Under the pieces are notes generated by a model, which saw only the letters and a list, made by a program, of their open reading frames with translations, did not search any database and was not told where the DNA came from. A program made the position numbers and the translations under genes. This document shows, in pieces, positions 15,164-24,573 of a DNA stretch of 64,000 bases (position 1 is the first letter of the stretch; each line of letters begins with the position of its first letter). Origin of the DNA: Candidatus Thorarchaeota archaeon (GTDB lineage Archaea; Asgardarchaeota; Thorarchaeia; Thorarchaeales; Thorarchaeaceae); contig JAGSHN010000016.1 of NCBI GenBank assembly GCA_029855935.1, forward strand, positions 62,001 to 126,000, written 5' to 3'.

Positions 15164-17506
15164 GTGGTGTCCCCGCGCATATTGATACAGCTCAGTGATG
15201 ATGTCAGCACGAGCGCAATCGCCGTAGGAGATGTCACCAGCTCTGGGCGGTCCGAGCTCTGTACGGGTGGCAGAGAGGGAGTGCTCAAGCTCTATGACGC
15301 CAACCAGAGCGAGGTTGCACTCTTGGCCCAGTCAGACCTTGGCGGCAGTATTCTATCAATCAGAATTGCGGATGCCAACAACGACGGCCAGATGGAGATT
15401 GTAGTAGCCAAGAGTCTCGCGCCGGGCGAGGAACCGGGCGTCGGGGGCACTCTTCAGGTCTACAGATACGCGCCCTCGGGCAGATTCGAGCTCTTGGCCC
15501 AGCATCCGATTGACAGATTCGTGACGACCCTTCAGGTCACGGATGTGACGGGTGACGGCAAGAATGAGATTCTCGCAGGAGGAAGCGACTCCACGTTGCG
15601 TATCCTCCGTATGACGCCTGACAATGAATTGACTGAAGTGGTCAATCACAGGCTGGAGGACATGCCGCTGACGATTGGCACCTGCGATGTCATTGGCGAC
15701 GAACATGAGGAGATTGTGATTGGGAATCGTGACAATACAATCCGAGTCCTCAAGTTCCAGAACGGCTCTGTGAAGGAGATAATGTGTCTTGATCTGCCAA
15801 GTCCTGTCATCTCCCTAGCATCGGGGGACCTTCTTGGTGACAGGAAGATGGAGCTCGGCGTTGTGACCCACGATGGCGCCATTCGCATCTATCGAAACGA
15901 GGAGAGTGAGCTTGAGCTATTCGCCAAGCTGGAGGGGGCGAATGCTCTCTCAATCCGCATCGCAGAGCTCAACGCGGACCATATGGATGAGATTGTGATT
16001 GCGACATCTGACTACAAGATCGAGTTCTATCATCTCTACATGGGTGAGCTGAAGCGGATTGCCTCAGTGGACATCGGAAAGAAGATACTGGCGCTGGCCG
16101 TCGGTGATGCTGGTGGCGATGACCGCAAAGAGGTGCTGGTGGGTATATCTAACGGTCCCCTCACGGTGATTCAGGGACTGTATGAGTTGATTCCGAAGTT
16201 CGAGGTAGTGCCCGCTGAGAATGGCGGGACTGGTCTGACTGGTCGGCTGAAGGTCATCAACGTGAGTGAGAGACCCGTATCGGGTGTCACCGGCAAGATA
16301 TACTGGTTCCCGAAGGAGATGATGGAGGTCAGTCCACAGCAGATCCGGATGGACCTCGGACCGCACGAGTCCAAGGTGGTCGAGATCAGGCTAATGCCCA
16401 AGGAACAGGGCACCATTGTAATTCGGCCCATTGTCCTGATGTGGACGGACGAGTCTGGTGATGTACGTCAGGTCACAACTCCTGAGACCGCCGTCCTTGT
16501 AGAGGAGGATGCGGTTGTCTCAGCACCAGCTGCCGAGCCGCCTGTTGTGGTCGAATCGGTTGAGGAGACGATTGCCTCGGAGTCGTCGACGGAGGAGCCG
16601 GCTGAGCTGCTCACCCCGACCGGTTTCACGCCCCTCACGGAGGACGAGAAGGCGGAGATTGAGGCCGAGGCGTCCGGAGTGGTCAGTGAAGACTCCCTCA
16701 AGGCTGCAGAGGCACTGCTTGACGAGCTCTTCGGTGAGGCCAGTGCAGAGGCAAAGGCTGCTCTCGAAGACGTCAAGTCTATGATGGAGGGAACTGGCGT
16801 TGGTGTCGATGCGGCTGTGACTGTCGAGGAGGGAGCCGCCCCGGCCGTTGAGGTGGAAGAGGTCACACCACCACCGTCTGCGGCAGTGGAGAGCGCACTG
16901 GTGACAGAGATAAAGAATCGCCAGCCGAAGCCGCCTCCCCCAAACGCGTCGCCCGACTCGTACAGTTATCTGTTCAAGGTTATGATCACCGGGGAGGGTG
17001 CGGTCGGAAAGACCACTCTTGTCAACAGGTATGTCACTGGCTCCTTCGAGCGAGACTACAAGACGACTATCGGCAGTCAGTTCGCCGTCAAATTGACCTA
17101 CATCTATCCACCTGAGTCTGAGTATGCTGTAGGGATCAAGATACAGGCCTGGGACGTGGCAGGTCAGGCACGTTTTGCAGCGGTCCGCAAGATGTACTAC
17201 AGTGGTGCCGCCGGAGTGATACTCGTCTATGATGTGACTCGACGTAGGTCCTTTACCGAGTTGGAGAAGTGGGTCAAGGAGGCTGATGAGTCCATAGGCG
17301 CAAGAGTGCCTATGGTGGTGGTCGGTAACAAGATTGACCTACCCGACAGAATGGTGTCTCCGGAGGAGGCGAAGAAATGGGCTGAAGACCACGGCTTTCT
17401 CTATATGGAGAGCAGCGCCAAGACGGGCGAGGGTGTGGCGGACATGTTCACGGTTCTTGCAGAGCTGATGTGGCGAGAGGCCACAAACAACACGGCGAAG
17501 AAGTGA
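15164..17506 (+). CDS. Beta-propeller / beta-sandwich / Ras-like GTPase fusion
   Basis: 780 residues, GTG start (a second GTG follows at once). Residues ~1-340 are seven or so FG-GAP/VCBS-like propeller blades with repeating phrases VTGDGKNEILAGG, VIGDEHEEIVIGN, LLGDRKMELGVVT, LNADHMDEIVIAT and AGGDDRKEVLVGI. Residues ~345-440 form a beta-sandwich (TGRLKVINVSERPVSGVTG). An acidic Ala/Glu/Val-rich linker (440-600) follows. Residues ~605-775 are a complete Rab/Ras-type GTPase: G1 GEGAVGKTT (610-618), G2 TTIGSQF, G3 WDVAGQ (663-668), G4 NKID (722-725), G5 SSAK (750-753). No C-terminal prenylation cysteine is present. The protein is cytoplasmic. The layout recalls eukaryotic propeller-plus-ear trafficking subunits joined to their GTPase (inference). 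Confidence 0.93.
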   Translation: MVSPRILIQLSDDVSTSAIAVGDVTSSGRSELCTGGREGVLKLYDANQSEVALLAQSDLGGSILSIRIADANNDGQMEIVVAKSLAPGEEPGVGGTLQVYRYAPSGRFELLAQHPIDRFVTTLQVTDVTGDGKNEILAGGSDSTLRILRMTPDNELTEVVNHRLEDMPLTIGTCDVIGDEHEEIVIGNRDNTIRVLKFQNGSVKEIMCLDLPSPVISLASGDLLGDRKMELGVVTHDGAIRIYRNEESELELFAKLEGANALSIRIAELNADHMDEIVIATSDYKIEFYHLYMGELKRIASVDIGKKILALAVGDAGGDDRKEVLVGISNGPLTVIQGLYELIPKFEVVPAENGGTGLTGRLKVINVSERPVSGVTGKIYWFPKEMMEVSPQQIRMDLGPHESKVVEIRLMPKEQGTIVIRPIVLMWTDESGDVRQVTTPETAVLVEEDAVVSAPAAEPPVVVESVEETIASESSTEEPAELLTPTGFTPLTEDEKAEIEAEASGVVSEDSLKAAEALLDELFGEASAEAKAALEDVKSMMEGTGVGVDAAVTVEEGAAPAVEVEEVTPPPSAAVESALVTEIKNRQPKPPPPNASPDSYSYLFKVMITGEGAVGKTTLVNRYVTGSFERDYKTTIGSQFAVKLTYIYPPESEYAVGIKIQAWDVAGQARFAAVRKMYYSGAAGVILVYDVTRRRSFTELEKWVKEADESIGARVPMVVVGNKIDLPDRMVSPEEAKKWAEDHGFLYMESSAKTGEGVADMFTVLAELMWREATNNTAKK

Positions 17507-17507
17507 G

Positions 17508-18131
17508 TCACTCTGTAGAAGTCCCCAGTACGGCCCTCCTCAACGCGAGTCCACGCTCAAAGGCCTGCAGGTTCATCTTCCTATCACCCGGCATGGTCTC
17601 AACACCCGCTCGAATGCTGGCCTCTGAAACCGGACTCCTATCCCAGCTGGCTAGGACTCCCAGCATGAGGGCGTTGAGCCTGCGCGCGCCCGTCCTCAAG
17701 CACTCCTTGCCGTCCAGCCAGAGAACTCTGCGGCAGAGATCCTTGAGTGCATGCCTCATCTCATCCAGGTCTGGGTATCTTCTGATACCTGAGAGCGTGT
17801 CGAGGGTCTCCACAATCCTTGGGCAGACTATTGCCTCGGTGCGCTGGCCTCCGAACTGAACGACTGCTCTGAGTGTCTCAAGAGGCTCTAGTCCGAGCAC
17901 AAGGTCGAGCTGTCCGCTGGGGATCAGCGGCCCGACCAAGTGGTTCTCGGACAGACGTATGTGCGTGAACACGGTACCCCCTCTTCGAGATGCTCCGAAT
18001 GTCTGTCCCACAACGGGCCGGAGCCCATCTCGGAGAGCGGCCTCGGCCACGACGCGGCTGCACACAAGGTTGCCCTGTCCTCCAACACCAGCCACAAGAA
18101 GATTGAATGCGTCATTACCCAACTGCGTCAC
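17508..18131 (-). CDS. iorB: Indolepyruvate:ferredoxin oxidoreductase, beta subunit
   Basis: 207 residues from a GTG that overlaps the iorA stop (GTGA). The longer frame inside iorA is not needed. The N-terminus LLVAGVGGQGNLVCSRVVAEA and FGASRRGGTVFTHIRLS are the conserved nucleotide and interface motifs of the gamma/beta domain of 2-oxoacid:acceptor oxidoreductases (IorB/PorC fold). With IorA it oxidatively decarboxylates aryl-pyruvates made from aromatic amino acids to aryl-acetyl-CoA, reducing ferredoxin. The end lies 1 bp from the end of the convergent GTPase gene. Confidence 0.93.
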   Translation of the reverse strand: MTQLGNDAFNLLVAGVGGQGNLVCSRVVAEAALRDGLRPVVGQTFGASRRGGTVFTHIRLSENHLVGPLIPSGQLDLVLGLEPLETLRAVVQFGGQRTEAIVCPRIVETLDTLSGIRRYPDLDEMRHALKDLCRRVLWLDGKECLRTGARRLNALMLGVLASWDRSPVSEASIRAGVETMPGDRKMNLQAFERGLALRRAVLGTSTE

Positions 18132-20020
18132 TCTCCGACAATCGCTCCGTGGGGGCACACATCGATACAGGCTCCACACCTGACACACTGGTCCTCTATC
18201 ACGTGCGGTCTATCACGATCCCAGTCCCAGGCCAGTGCTGTGCAGCGGTACTGCCCCACGCAGATTCTGCATCCTTGTCCCTTGCATAAGGCATCATCCA
18301 CAAAGACCCGAAGCCACCTAGTGATCAGTGAACCGCGGCGCTGGCGCTCAAGATAGCATGCTCCCTTGACGTGAACTACCTTGAGCCCACCAAGTCTCAC
18401 AGTGTCATACAGGATGTCTATCAGTTCGCCAATGCTCTCGCCATCAGCGTGAACATAGATGTCCGGTGCAATGCTCTCCACGAGGGCTCGGATGCTGACG
18501 GGCGTGGTGTCCTCTGTGTCGTCCCGTGTTCCGGGATGGGGCTGAAACCCTGTCATTGCTGTCGTCCCATTGTCGAGGATGAGAAATGTCAGGCTGGCAT
18601 TGTAATATCGGGCATTGACCAGTGCTGGTATGCACGCGTGAAAGAAGGTCGAGTCTCCCGTCACTGCGACAACAGGTGTGCGAAGTCCGAACCGCTGCAT
18701 CTGAGCAATGCCATTCGCTGTGCCTATCCCTGAGCCCATCGCCTGCATTGTGTCCATGGTGTTGTCATAGAAGACACCAAGTGAATAACAACCGATGTCA
18801 CCTGCGATGATGAGATTGCCTCCAAGGCGTTGCCGGACCCTCCTGAGTGCCCAGAATACATTGCGATGGGTGCATCCGGGGCAGAAGGTCAGCGGCCTGT
18901 CCACAAGCATCTCTCTTGCTCGGCTGAGTGCCTCGGCAGGGCGAACTGCCGTCTTGTCAGCCTGAGACCTTGCCACAGCGTCGGCTTCTACAAGGGCCTG
19001 AGACACAGTATCGGTGTCCATCTCGCCCCATGCTGGTACTGTCCCTGTCCTCTTCCCGTATAGGTCGACAGATAGCCTCTCGAGCCCGATGAGTACTCTC
19101 ACCTGCTCCTCGATGAATGGATCGGTCTCCTCCACGACAAGTAGTCTGCTGGCCGTTCTGGCGAATTCGCCGATCGTCCTCCTTGGCAATGGATACGTTG
19201 TCCCGAGGGAGAGAAGGCGCCACTCGTCGACACCTGATGACCGTAGTGCCTCTTCTGCATACAATCTGCAGACACCACTCGAGATCACTCCGAAGGGGTT
19301 CTCACTCCCTTCTGTGGTGATGGTCACATTCAGCGGCGAGTCCTCAAACTCTCTCTCCACGAGTTTCATCTTCCTGAGAAGATCTCTGTGACGGAGATGG
19401 GGGTCGGGGACATTGAAGAGGCCCCTAGGTAGCACCTGTCTCGACTGCCACGTCTCCTCACGTATCGATCCGACGATCACGGGCATTCTCGTATGGCTCA
19501 GACGGGTAGTGCTGCGTATCATCACGGGTATCTCGTATCGTTGTGACAAGTCAAGAGCATAGGAAATACCGTCCTTGGCCTGCTGTGCAGTGGCTGGCTC
19601 CAAAAGGGGTATCTCAGACGCCTTGGCATAGAAGCGCGAGTCCTGTTCGTTACTGGAGCTGTGCCCTCGCGGATCGTCGCACACCACAATAACAAGCCCC
19701 CCTTCGCCAGTGCCTGAGAGATTGAGGTTGAGCAGGAAGTCGGAGGCCACATTGAGACCCAGCGACTTCATTGAGCACAGAGCAGGAACACCCATCCAGC
19801 TGGCTCCGGCCGCCGTTTCCAGAGCAACCTTCTCGTTCGCGCTCCACTGTACGAAGGCCCGGCTGTTGCGCGTCAGCCGTGAGAACTCCGTTGCAATCTC
19901 TGTGGAGGGGGTACCAGGATACGTTGCCACCACTGCGATTCCCGCCTCGGCGGCGCCTCGTGCGATGGCCTCGTTGCCCGTCATCAGGCGGGCCTGCCTG
20001 TTCTCGGTCATCAGGTTCAC
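18128..20020 (-). CDS. iorA: Indolepyruvate:ferredoxin oxidoreductase, alpha subunit
   Basis: 630 residues, full length. The N-terminal pyrimidine-binding domain has MTGNEAIARGAAEAGIAVVATYPGTPSTEI and SSNEQDSRFYAK (split here as two motifs). The TPP domain has FCPGCTHRNVFWAL, GDIGCYSLG and GDSTFFH...NARYYNASLTFLILDNGTTAMTG. The C-terminal ferredoxin-like region has CVRCGACIDVCP and an upstream group CKGQGCRICVGQYRC. This matches archaeal IorA, the TPP- and Fe-S-carrying catalytic subunit. ATG 20020 is used; the ATG three codons later is equally possible. It forms an operon with iorB. Confidence 0.95.
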   Translation of the reverse strand: MNLMTENRQARLMTGNEAIARGAAEAGIAVVATYPGTPSTEIATEFSRLTRNSRAFVQWSANEKVALETAAGASWMGVPALCSMKSLGLNVASDFLLNLNLSGTGEGGLVIVVCDDPRGHSSSNEQDSRFYAKASEIPLLEPATAQQAKDGISYALDLSQRYEIPVMIRSTTRLSHTRMPVIVGSIREETWQSRQVLPRGLFNVPDPHLRHRDLLRKMKLVEREFEDSPLNVTITTEGSENPFGVISSGVCRLYAEEALRSSGVDEWRLLSLGTTYPLPRRTIGEFARTASRLLVVEETDPFIEEQVRVLIGLERLSVDLYGKRTGTVPAWGEMDTDTVSQALVEADAVARSQADKTAVRPAEALSRAREMLVDRPLTFCPGCTHRNVFWALRRVRQRLGGNLIIAGDIGCYSLGVFYDNTMDTMQAMGSGIGTANGIAQMQRFGLRTPVVAVTGDSTFFHACIPALVNARYYNASLTFLILDNGTTAMTGFQPHPGTRDDTEDTTPVSIRALVESIAPDIYVHADGESIGELIDILYDTVRLGGLKVVHVKGACYLERQRRGSLITRWLRVFVDDALCKGQGCRICVGQYRCTALAWDWDRDRPHVIEDQCVRCGACIDVCPHGAIVGE

Positions 20021-20235
20021 AGCACTCTCACGCGAGAGTTGTATCTCAAAATAGTTTCGAGAGCGGCGCTTGAATCAATATCTCTGCGGGTATGGTCGCG
20101 TTTCCCGTATCCAAGCAGACTCGGCTGTACTCTCAGGTGGGTCCACTTGTCAGTTGCTGCGCAGGTCCGGACCACGCTCTTTGGTTAGTTTCAAGGAAAC
20201 AGAAATATGTAGTGCGTGCAGGACACTAGACGGCG

Positions 20236-21351
20236 ATGACCGACTCAACCAGAACAGCGAGTCCTCGGTTTACACAGTGCTTTTCTATCTCTCACGACAA
20301 GGACGTCGATGGTCTCGTTTCAGCAGCAATAGTATGGCGCTATGCGAAGAAGAAGGGCCTGAAGCACTCACTTGAGCTGACAGACTACGGGTCATTCGAG
20401 TCGGCCTTCAAGAGGGTCGCAGAACTGAAGAACGCCCTCATAATAGTCACAGACCTGGGGCTTGATGACACCTCACGTGACACTGTTGTCGGTATCCTGC
20501 GCCGTGCCGTGACAAATGGTTGCAGAGTGGTTTGGCTTGACCACCACCAGTGGCCTGAGGTATCAATACGTGCAATCCTGAGTCTGAGAAACCGGACTGT
20601 CCTCAAGATCAATCACGGCTACTGTGCCTCCGAGATTGCTCACAAGGTACTGATGCCTAATGACAGCGTCTCTGCGGAACTGGCGAGGATCGCGCGTGAT
20701 ACGGACTTCAACGTCCGAGAGATCGAGGCGGCAACCGCTCTTACCGATGCCATCAATGTCTTGAGGTTTGCTGCCCTTGACAGAAAAGAGAACATCACCC
20801 TAGCGCTCTATCCTCTCGTGCAGCTTCTCGCCGAGGAGGGAATCTCAGGTGTCTGGGACGAGGCCAGGGGTCGCCTGAAGGATGATGTGCTCGCCAGACG
20901 TGTTGCGCACTACCGCAAGGAGAAACGAAAGAGGATGCGCAAGGCTCTCGAGGGGCATTGCGACTTTGAGATTCACGGCCGCCTCGTCAGGATAGTTGAG
21001 CTCCCTACAGGTGTCACAACCACAGACATGGGGACCTTTCTGTCGCAGCCTGAGAACCTCGTTGTCGGAAATAAGCAGCTCCCTGTTGCAGACCTTGTCA
21101 TCACCGTGGGTCAGGGTGGCAAGATTGGCTTCCGTCGCGGAAACGACTCCGTGAGATGCGATGCTGCAGCCAAGCTCTTCAATGGCGGTGGCCATCCATT
21201 CGCAGCGGGGGGTGACTACGGCACGTACAGCGACTTTACGGCTGTCTGTGACGACATATTTGTCACGCTCTCGAACAGCACAAGCTGGCTTGCCAAGGCG
21301 ACGGATGCCAGCGATGGTGGGTCGGGCTCATCTGCCCAGTCGGACAGATAA
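20236..21351 (+). CDS. DHH-family phosphoesterase (RecJ/NrnA-like)
   Basis: 371 residues. DHH-domain motifs: HDKDVDG (residues 20-26), TDLGLDD, and the name-giving DHH in WLDHHQWPE with IARDTDFNV afterwards. These supply the Asp/His ligands for two Mn ions. The C-terminal DHHA1 domain ends with the substrate-binding GGGHPFAAGG. The family includes archaeal RecJ-like exonucleases, nanoRNases and cyclic-dinucleotide phosphodiesterases. The ~370-residue length and lack of extra domains fit a RecJ-like or NrnA-like nuclease. It is transcribed alone, with a TATA-like aatatgta about 30 nt ahead of the ATG. Confidence 0.9.
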   Translation: MTDSTRTASPRFTQCFSISHDKDVDGLVSAAIVWRYAKKKGLKHSLELTDYGSFESAFKRVAELKNALIIVTDLGLDDTSRDTVVGILRRAVTNGCRVVWLDHHQWPEVSIRAILSLRNRTVLKINHGYCASEIAHKVLMPNDSVSAELARIARDTDFNVREIEAATALTDAINVLRFAALDRKENITLALYPLVQLLAEEGISGVWDEARGRLKDDVLARRVAHYRKEKRKRMRKALEGHCDFEIHGRLVRIVELPTGVTTTDMGTFLSQPENLVVGNKQLPVADLVITVGQGGKIGFRRGNDSVRCDAAAKLFNGGGHPFAAGGDYGTYSDFTAVCDDIFVTLSNSTSWLAKATDASDGGSGSSAQSDR

Positions 21352-21361
21352 GAATATTCGG

Positions 21362-22294
21362 CTAGTCTTCCGACTGCGGGGGAATCATCTGAACAGCATT
21401 CTCCCAAGCCGCCTCGAACACAGAGAGAAGGTCATCGATGAAGGCCTGCTGATGCGGGGCGAGAGCGAGTACCCCAACCTGTGGCGGATACGTATCATCG
21501 AGAATGAGCAAGGCCCTTGAGCGGTCAATTCCTATCGCAAGCGGTTTAGCCTCTCCACTCGTGTCGACCCTGACGACGAGGCCCTCGCGAAGCGGGGTTG
21601 CAATCCTTGTTCTTATGGCATCAATCACATTTCGTATGTCCACGGAGGTAGCTTTGCCGACCTTGTTCTGGGGAACTATGAGGACATGAAGTCTAGTTCT
21701 CCGTTCGAGCGTTGTCTGAGCCGCCTTTTGGAGCTGTATTATCCCGCCTCCACTATTGGGTAGTAGTGGAACTGGCGCTATGTGCCACACAGTCTCTCCA
21801 GGCCCGGCAGTCAGTAGGATGTTCTCTATCATGGCGGCACTAATCTCATCCTGGTTCCTCAGCAGCACGAAGCCACGTCTCTGGCGTGGCAGTCCTGCTG
21901 CCTGTGTCAGATGTGAATAGACAACCTCGCAATCAATCTGCGACAGCAGGTCAAGATCTCTCTCAAGCCTCTCCAGTTCTGCACTACGAATTTCCAGTTG
22001 TGACTTGAGGCGATGGTGAAGTCCTCTATTGAGATGACGGAGACTACTGTAGTAGAGATGCGGCTGCCGCACCTTGTCAATACCGACGAACCCCTCCTCC
22101 ACGAGTCTCTTCAGCGACTTGTATATCCAGTTCTTGGAGATCTTGGCCTTATTCCTTCTTGTGACCTCTCTGAATATGTTGTCGACAGTCACAGTCCGCC
22201 GATCACGTTCTGACAGTAGGAGCACGGCGGTGAGAACCTGCATCTCCGTGGACCCCAGGTCGATGCCCAGCAGGTCCAGCACATCGGTTTCCAT
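21362..22294 (-). CDS. TrmB-like HTH regulator, third of a tandem trio
   Basis: 310 residues. Residues ~10-75 are a winged helix (STEMQVLTAVLLL; DNIFREVTRRNKAKISKNWIYKSLKRLVEEGFV). A coiled coil follows (RLKSQLEIRSAELERLERDLDLLSQID), then a C-terminal alpha/beta domain (VWHIAPVPLL; RTRLHVLIVPQNKVG; ALLILDD) laid out like the PLD-like effector domain of TrmB proteins. It has the same architecture as the next two upstream genes. It is last in a three-gene operon and 27 bp from the second gene. The ligand and targets are unknown. Confidence 0.78.
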   Translation of the reverse strand: METDVLDLLGIDLGSTEMQVLTAVLLLSERDRRTVTVDNIFREVTRRNKAKISKNWIYKSLKRLVEEGFVGIDKVRQPHLYYSSLRHLNRGLHHRLKSQLEIRSAELERLERDLDLLSQIDCEVVYSHLTQAAGLPRQRRGFVLLRNQDEISAAMIENILLTAGPGETVWHIAPVPLLPNSGGGIIQLQKAAQTTLERRTRLHVLIVPQNKVGKATSVDIRNVIDAIRTRIATPLREGLVVRVDTSGEAKPLAIGIDRSRALLILDDTYPPQVGVLALAPHQQAFIDDLLSVFEAAWENAVQMIPPQSED

Positions 22295-22321
22295 ATTTGC
22301 GCTCGTCTCTCTCGACTCCTC

Positions 22322-23230
22322 TCATACCACATCGATTGGGGTGGCCCGACTGAATTCCTTGTCGAACGATTCTAACATTTCTTCGAGAAGCTCCGGACAG
22401 TCCTCGTAGGGAATGTACTGTGTGATCACGGGATTGATGGAGATCACAAGGATGATGGCGTGATTGTTCTTGGCGACGAATTGATGGAACCTTGATGGGC
22501 TCTGACGGTGACGTATGTCCATCCTTGCACCAGCGTCATGATCTTCTGCTATTCCTCTTGTGAGGGCCTCGAACAGATTCAGCCTCACGATGCTGGCTGG
22601 TGGGAGGAGAACTCTCAGCTCCACACCCCTGCTGAGAACACGCCCTACTTGCACCAGCATCGTTTCCATCGAAGCTGGGAACTCGTCCCTGACCTCAAGT
22701 GCAACTCGCAGGATGTCACCCCTCTGGAGCCCCTCGACAATCCTCGAATCAAACACTGCTCTGTCTTCGGATGTGTCTTCACGTGACTTTCGGCGCGACG
22801 GTCTTCGACCCGTCAGGGCCTGATACATTGCCTCCGACGCTCTGGAGAGGACAGTATCATCTTGACATAGGCCTCTCAGAATGTCAATCCCACTGGATAG
22901 CGTATCCATCTGCCCACTGATTCGTCGCCTCGTCCTCTGGATTGCCTCCTCAATCGCGCGTTCCACAGATGATGTCACCAGTCGATAGCTCTGCCGATAC
23001 GAGCCCCCCTCTCTGACAATGTACTCGTCTTTGACGAGGGAGGAAAGGGCCCTATACAGAGATGCCTTTGCACTCGCTGAGACCCTGTCGGTGAGCGCTC
23101 GCATCAGGAGGTCATTCGTCGTCAGTGGGGCTCCAGCTTGAGCGAGTACACGCAGTATCTTTTGACGGAGGCTTCCTGGTGACAGGTTCATTTCGCGCAG
23201 TATCCTATCAACAATCTCCTTGGCGTTCAT
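22322..23230 (-). CDS. TrmB-like HTH regulator, second of a tandem trio
   Basis: 302 residues from the ATG that overlaps the previous stop (ATGA). The N-terminal winged helix covers about 15-80 (LRQKILRVLAQAGAPLTTNDLLMRA; AKASLYRALSSLVKDEYIV). A helical hairpin follows (VERAIEEAIQRTRRRISGQMD), then a basic linker (GRRPSRRKSRED), then an effector domain with ILRVALEV, GVELRVLLPPASIVRLNLFEA and AIILVISINP. It shares fold order but little sequence with its neighbours. The C-terminal half resembles the sugar/PLD-like sensor of TrmB regulators. Confidence 0.78.
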   Translation of the reverse strand: MNAKEIVDRILREMNLSPGSLRQKILRVLAQAGAPLTTNDLLMRALTDRVSASAKASLYRALSSLVKDEYIVREGGSYRQSYRLVTSSVERAIEEAIQRTRRRISGQMDTLSSGIDILRGLCQDDTVLSRASEAMYQALTGRRPSRRKSREDTSEDRAVFDSRIVEGLQRGDILRVALEVRDEFPASMETMLVQVGRVLSRGVELRVLLPPASIVRLNLFEALTRGIAEDHDAGARMDIRHRQSPSRFHQFVAKNNHAIILVISINPVITQYIPYEDCPELLEEMLESFDKEFSRATPIDVV

Positions 23231-24288
23231 TCTGACATACACTCATCTCTTCTGTCATCCAGCCTTGGGCTGCTCTCCGCTGCGTGGAGTATCTCCGCCG
23301 CAGCTTCACTCGATTCGATACCGTTCTCTCTCAGCATTGACCGAGTGAGTTTCTCTAAGGGGAGAGCCTGTTTCCATACCCTGTCGAACCGCTCTACTAT
23401 TTGGTCGATGAGGTCCGCAGCATACTCTCGTGTCATCATTGTGGTCGCTATCGGCTCCTCCACGAGGATCAGTGCGACGGCATCTCGGTTGCGAATGACC
23501 GCATTGTATGCATCAGCCTCTCTGTGGAGTCTAATCTCAAACCTCAGGCCCTGCTTCCGCATCCTCCCTATCCCAACAATGAACTGGCCGACGGCCTGTG
23601 CAGTGGGTGCTCCGGGAACAATATCAATGACCCTCAGGAAACTGAACGGGGCAAGGTATCTGACCTCAGCACCCCTCTGCGCAGCCTCGATAAACTTCTT
23701 GGTGCGTTCAATTCCTCCCCGGACGAGCGGACGTGCAAAGGACGCCATCACTCTGATCACGTCCCCCCTACTCGCTGGTCTGGTGATGCCCTCCAGCACC
23801 AACTGGTGCATGCCGTCGGCGCCCTTTGCAAAACTCACAGTGGAGAACGCCTCAGTTCCAACGATTGACTGGGCAATCCTCTCCCCGAGCTTCGAGCAGT
23901 CAATCTGCCGCAGCATCTCCAATTGGCGCTCTATCCGGTTTCTCTCCGCCTCCAGTTGCTCCACAACTGTCGAATGGAGTCGATGCAGTCCTGCAATCAG
24001 TGATGTGGTGCTGATTGAGTATTTCTTTCTCTGTGCGCCGCGACCGCTGACACGTACGACACCCGCTTCCTTGAGGAGCTTCAGGTCCCTATAGATGCAG
24101 GTCCGACTGGGAACGTCATCAGGGCGGAGTCTCTGTATCGCGTCATATATCTCGTGGAACTGTTGTGGTCTCTTCTGGATCTGCTGAGTCCTCATCATGG
24201 ATCTGACGAGCTCGAGAAGCCTCTTCGTCCGTTTCTTGGAGAGGTCCACACCGAGCAGTCTCAGCTGCTCAATCTCATGTTCTTCCAA
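23227..24288 (-). CDS. TrmB-like HTH regulator, first of a tandem trio
   Basis: 353 residues. An N-terminal helical segment is followed by a winged helix (HEIYDAIQRLRPDDVPSRTCIYRDLKLLKEAGVVRV, written in full over 50-85), a coiled coil (VVEQLEAERNRIERQLEMLRQID; the ...LRQIDC end matches LLSQIDC in the third regulator) and an effector domain (DVIRVMASFARPLVRGGIER; GAEVRYLAPFSFLRVIDIVP; AVALILVEEP). It leads the operon of three homologous regulators. The shared coiled-coil/effector layout suggests they may hetero-oligomerise (inference). Confidence 0.8.
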   Translation of the reverse strand: MEEHEIEQLRLLGVDLSKKRTKRLLELVRSMMRTQQIQKRPQQFHEIYDAIQRLRPDDVPSRTCIYRDLKLLKEAGVVRVSGRGAQRKKYSISTTSLIAGLHRLHSTVVEQLEAERNRIERQLEMLRQIDCSKLGERIAQSIVGTEAFSTVSFAKGADGMHQLVLEGITRPASRGDVIRVMASFARPLVRGGIERTKKFIEAAQRGAEVRYLAPFSFLRVIDIVPGAPTAQAVGQFIVGIGRMRKQGLRFEIRLHREADAYNAVIRNRDAVALILVEEPIATTMMTREYAADLIDQIVERFDRVWKQALPLEKLTRSMLRENGIESSEAAAEILHAAESSPRLDDRRDECMSE

Positions 24289-24312
24289 TACTGGTCACCC
24301 TGGGGGCCGCTT

Positions 24313-24326
24313 TCTGTCTCGACAGA
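24313..24326. promoter_or_regulatory. Inverted repeat in leader of the regulator trio
   Basis: 6-bp arms tctgtc/gacaga around a 2-bp centre, 25 nt ahead of the first regulator's start. A candidate autoregulatory operator. Confidence 0.4.
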
Positions 24327-24518
24327 GATGTCAATGGTCGGACAGATAGCATTGCCAACATTGCCATCTGTAAAGATACTAGCAATATACCAGTCAAGAA
24401 TGAACAGCTCTTTATATCCTTACTTGCCATAGAACCATGCCATTCTCGTCAGAGATGTGCGGGTGATCATTCGCGCTTTCCATCGTGAAGGCCCTGACGT
24501 GAAAACCTTGCGGGGCAG

Positions 24519-24573
24519 GAGCACGAGAGTGCTCGTGTTATGAAGCAGGGGTTGGGGGGGCGACCCCTGCTTC
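24519..24573 (-). terminator. Tandem hairpins after the geranylgeranyl reductase gene
   Basis: Two stem-loops: gagcac/gtgctc around a 4-nt loop (24519-24534) and a perfect 11-bp stem gaagcaggggt/acccctgcttc around a 10-nt loop (24542-24573). They lie 47 bp beyond the stop of the minus-strand gene at 24620 and before the promoter of the regulator trio, so a transcription terminator or insulator is likely. Confidence 0.5.
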
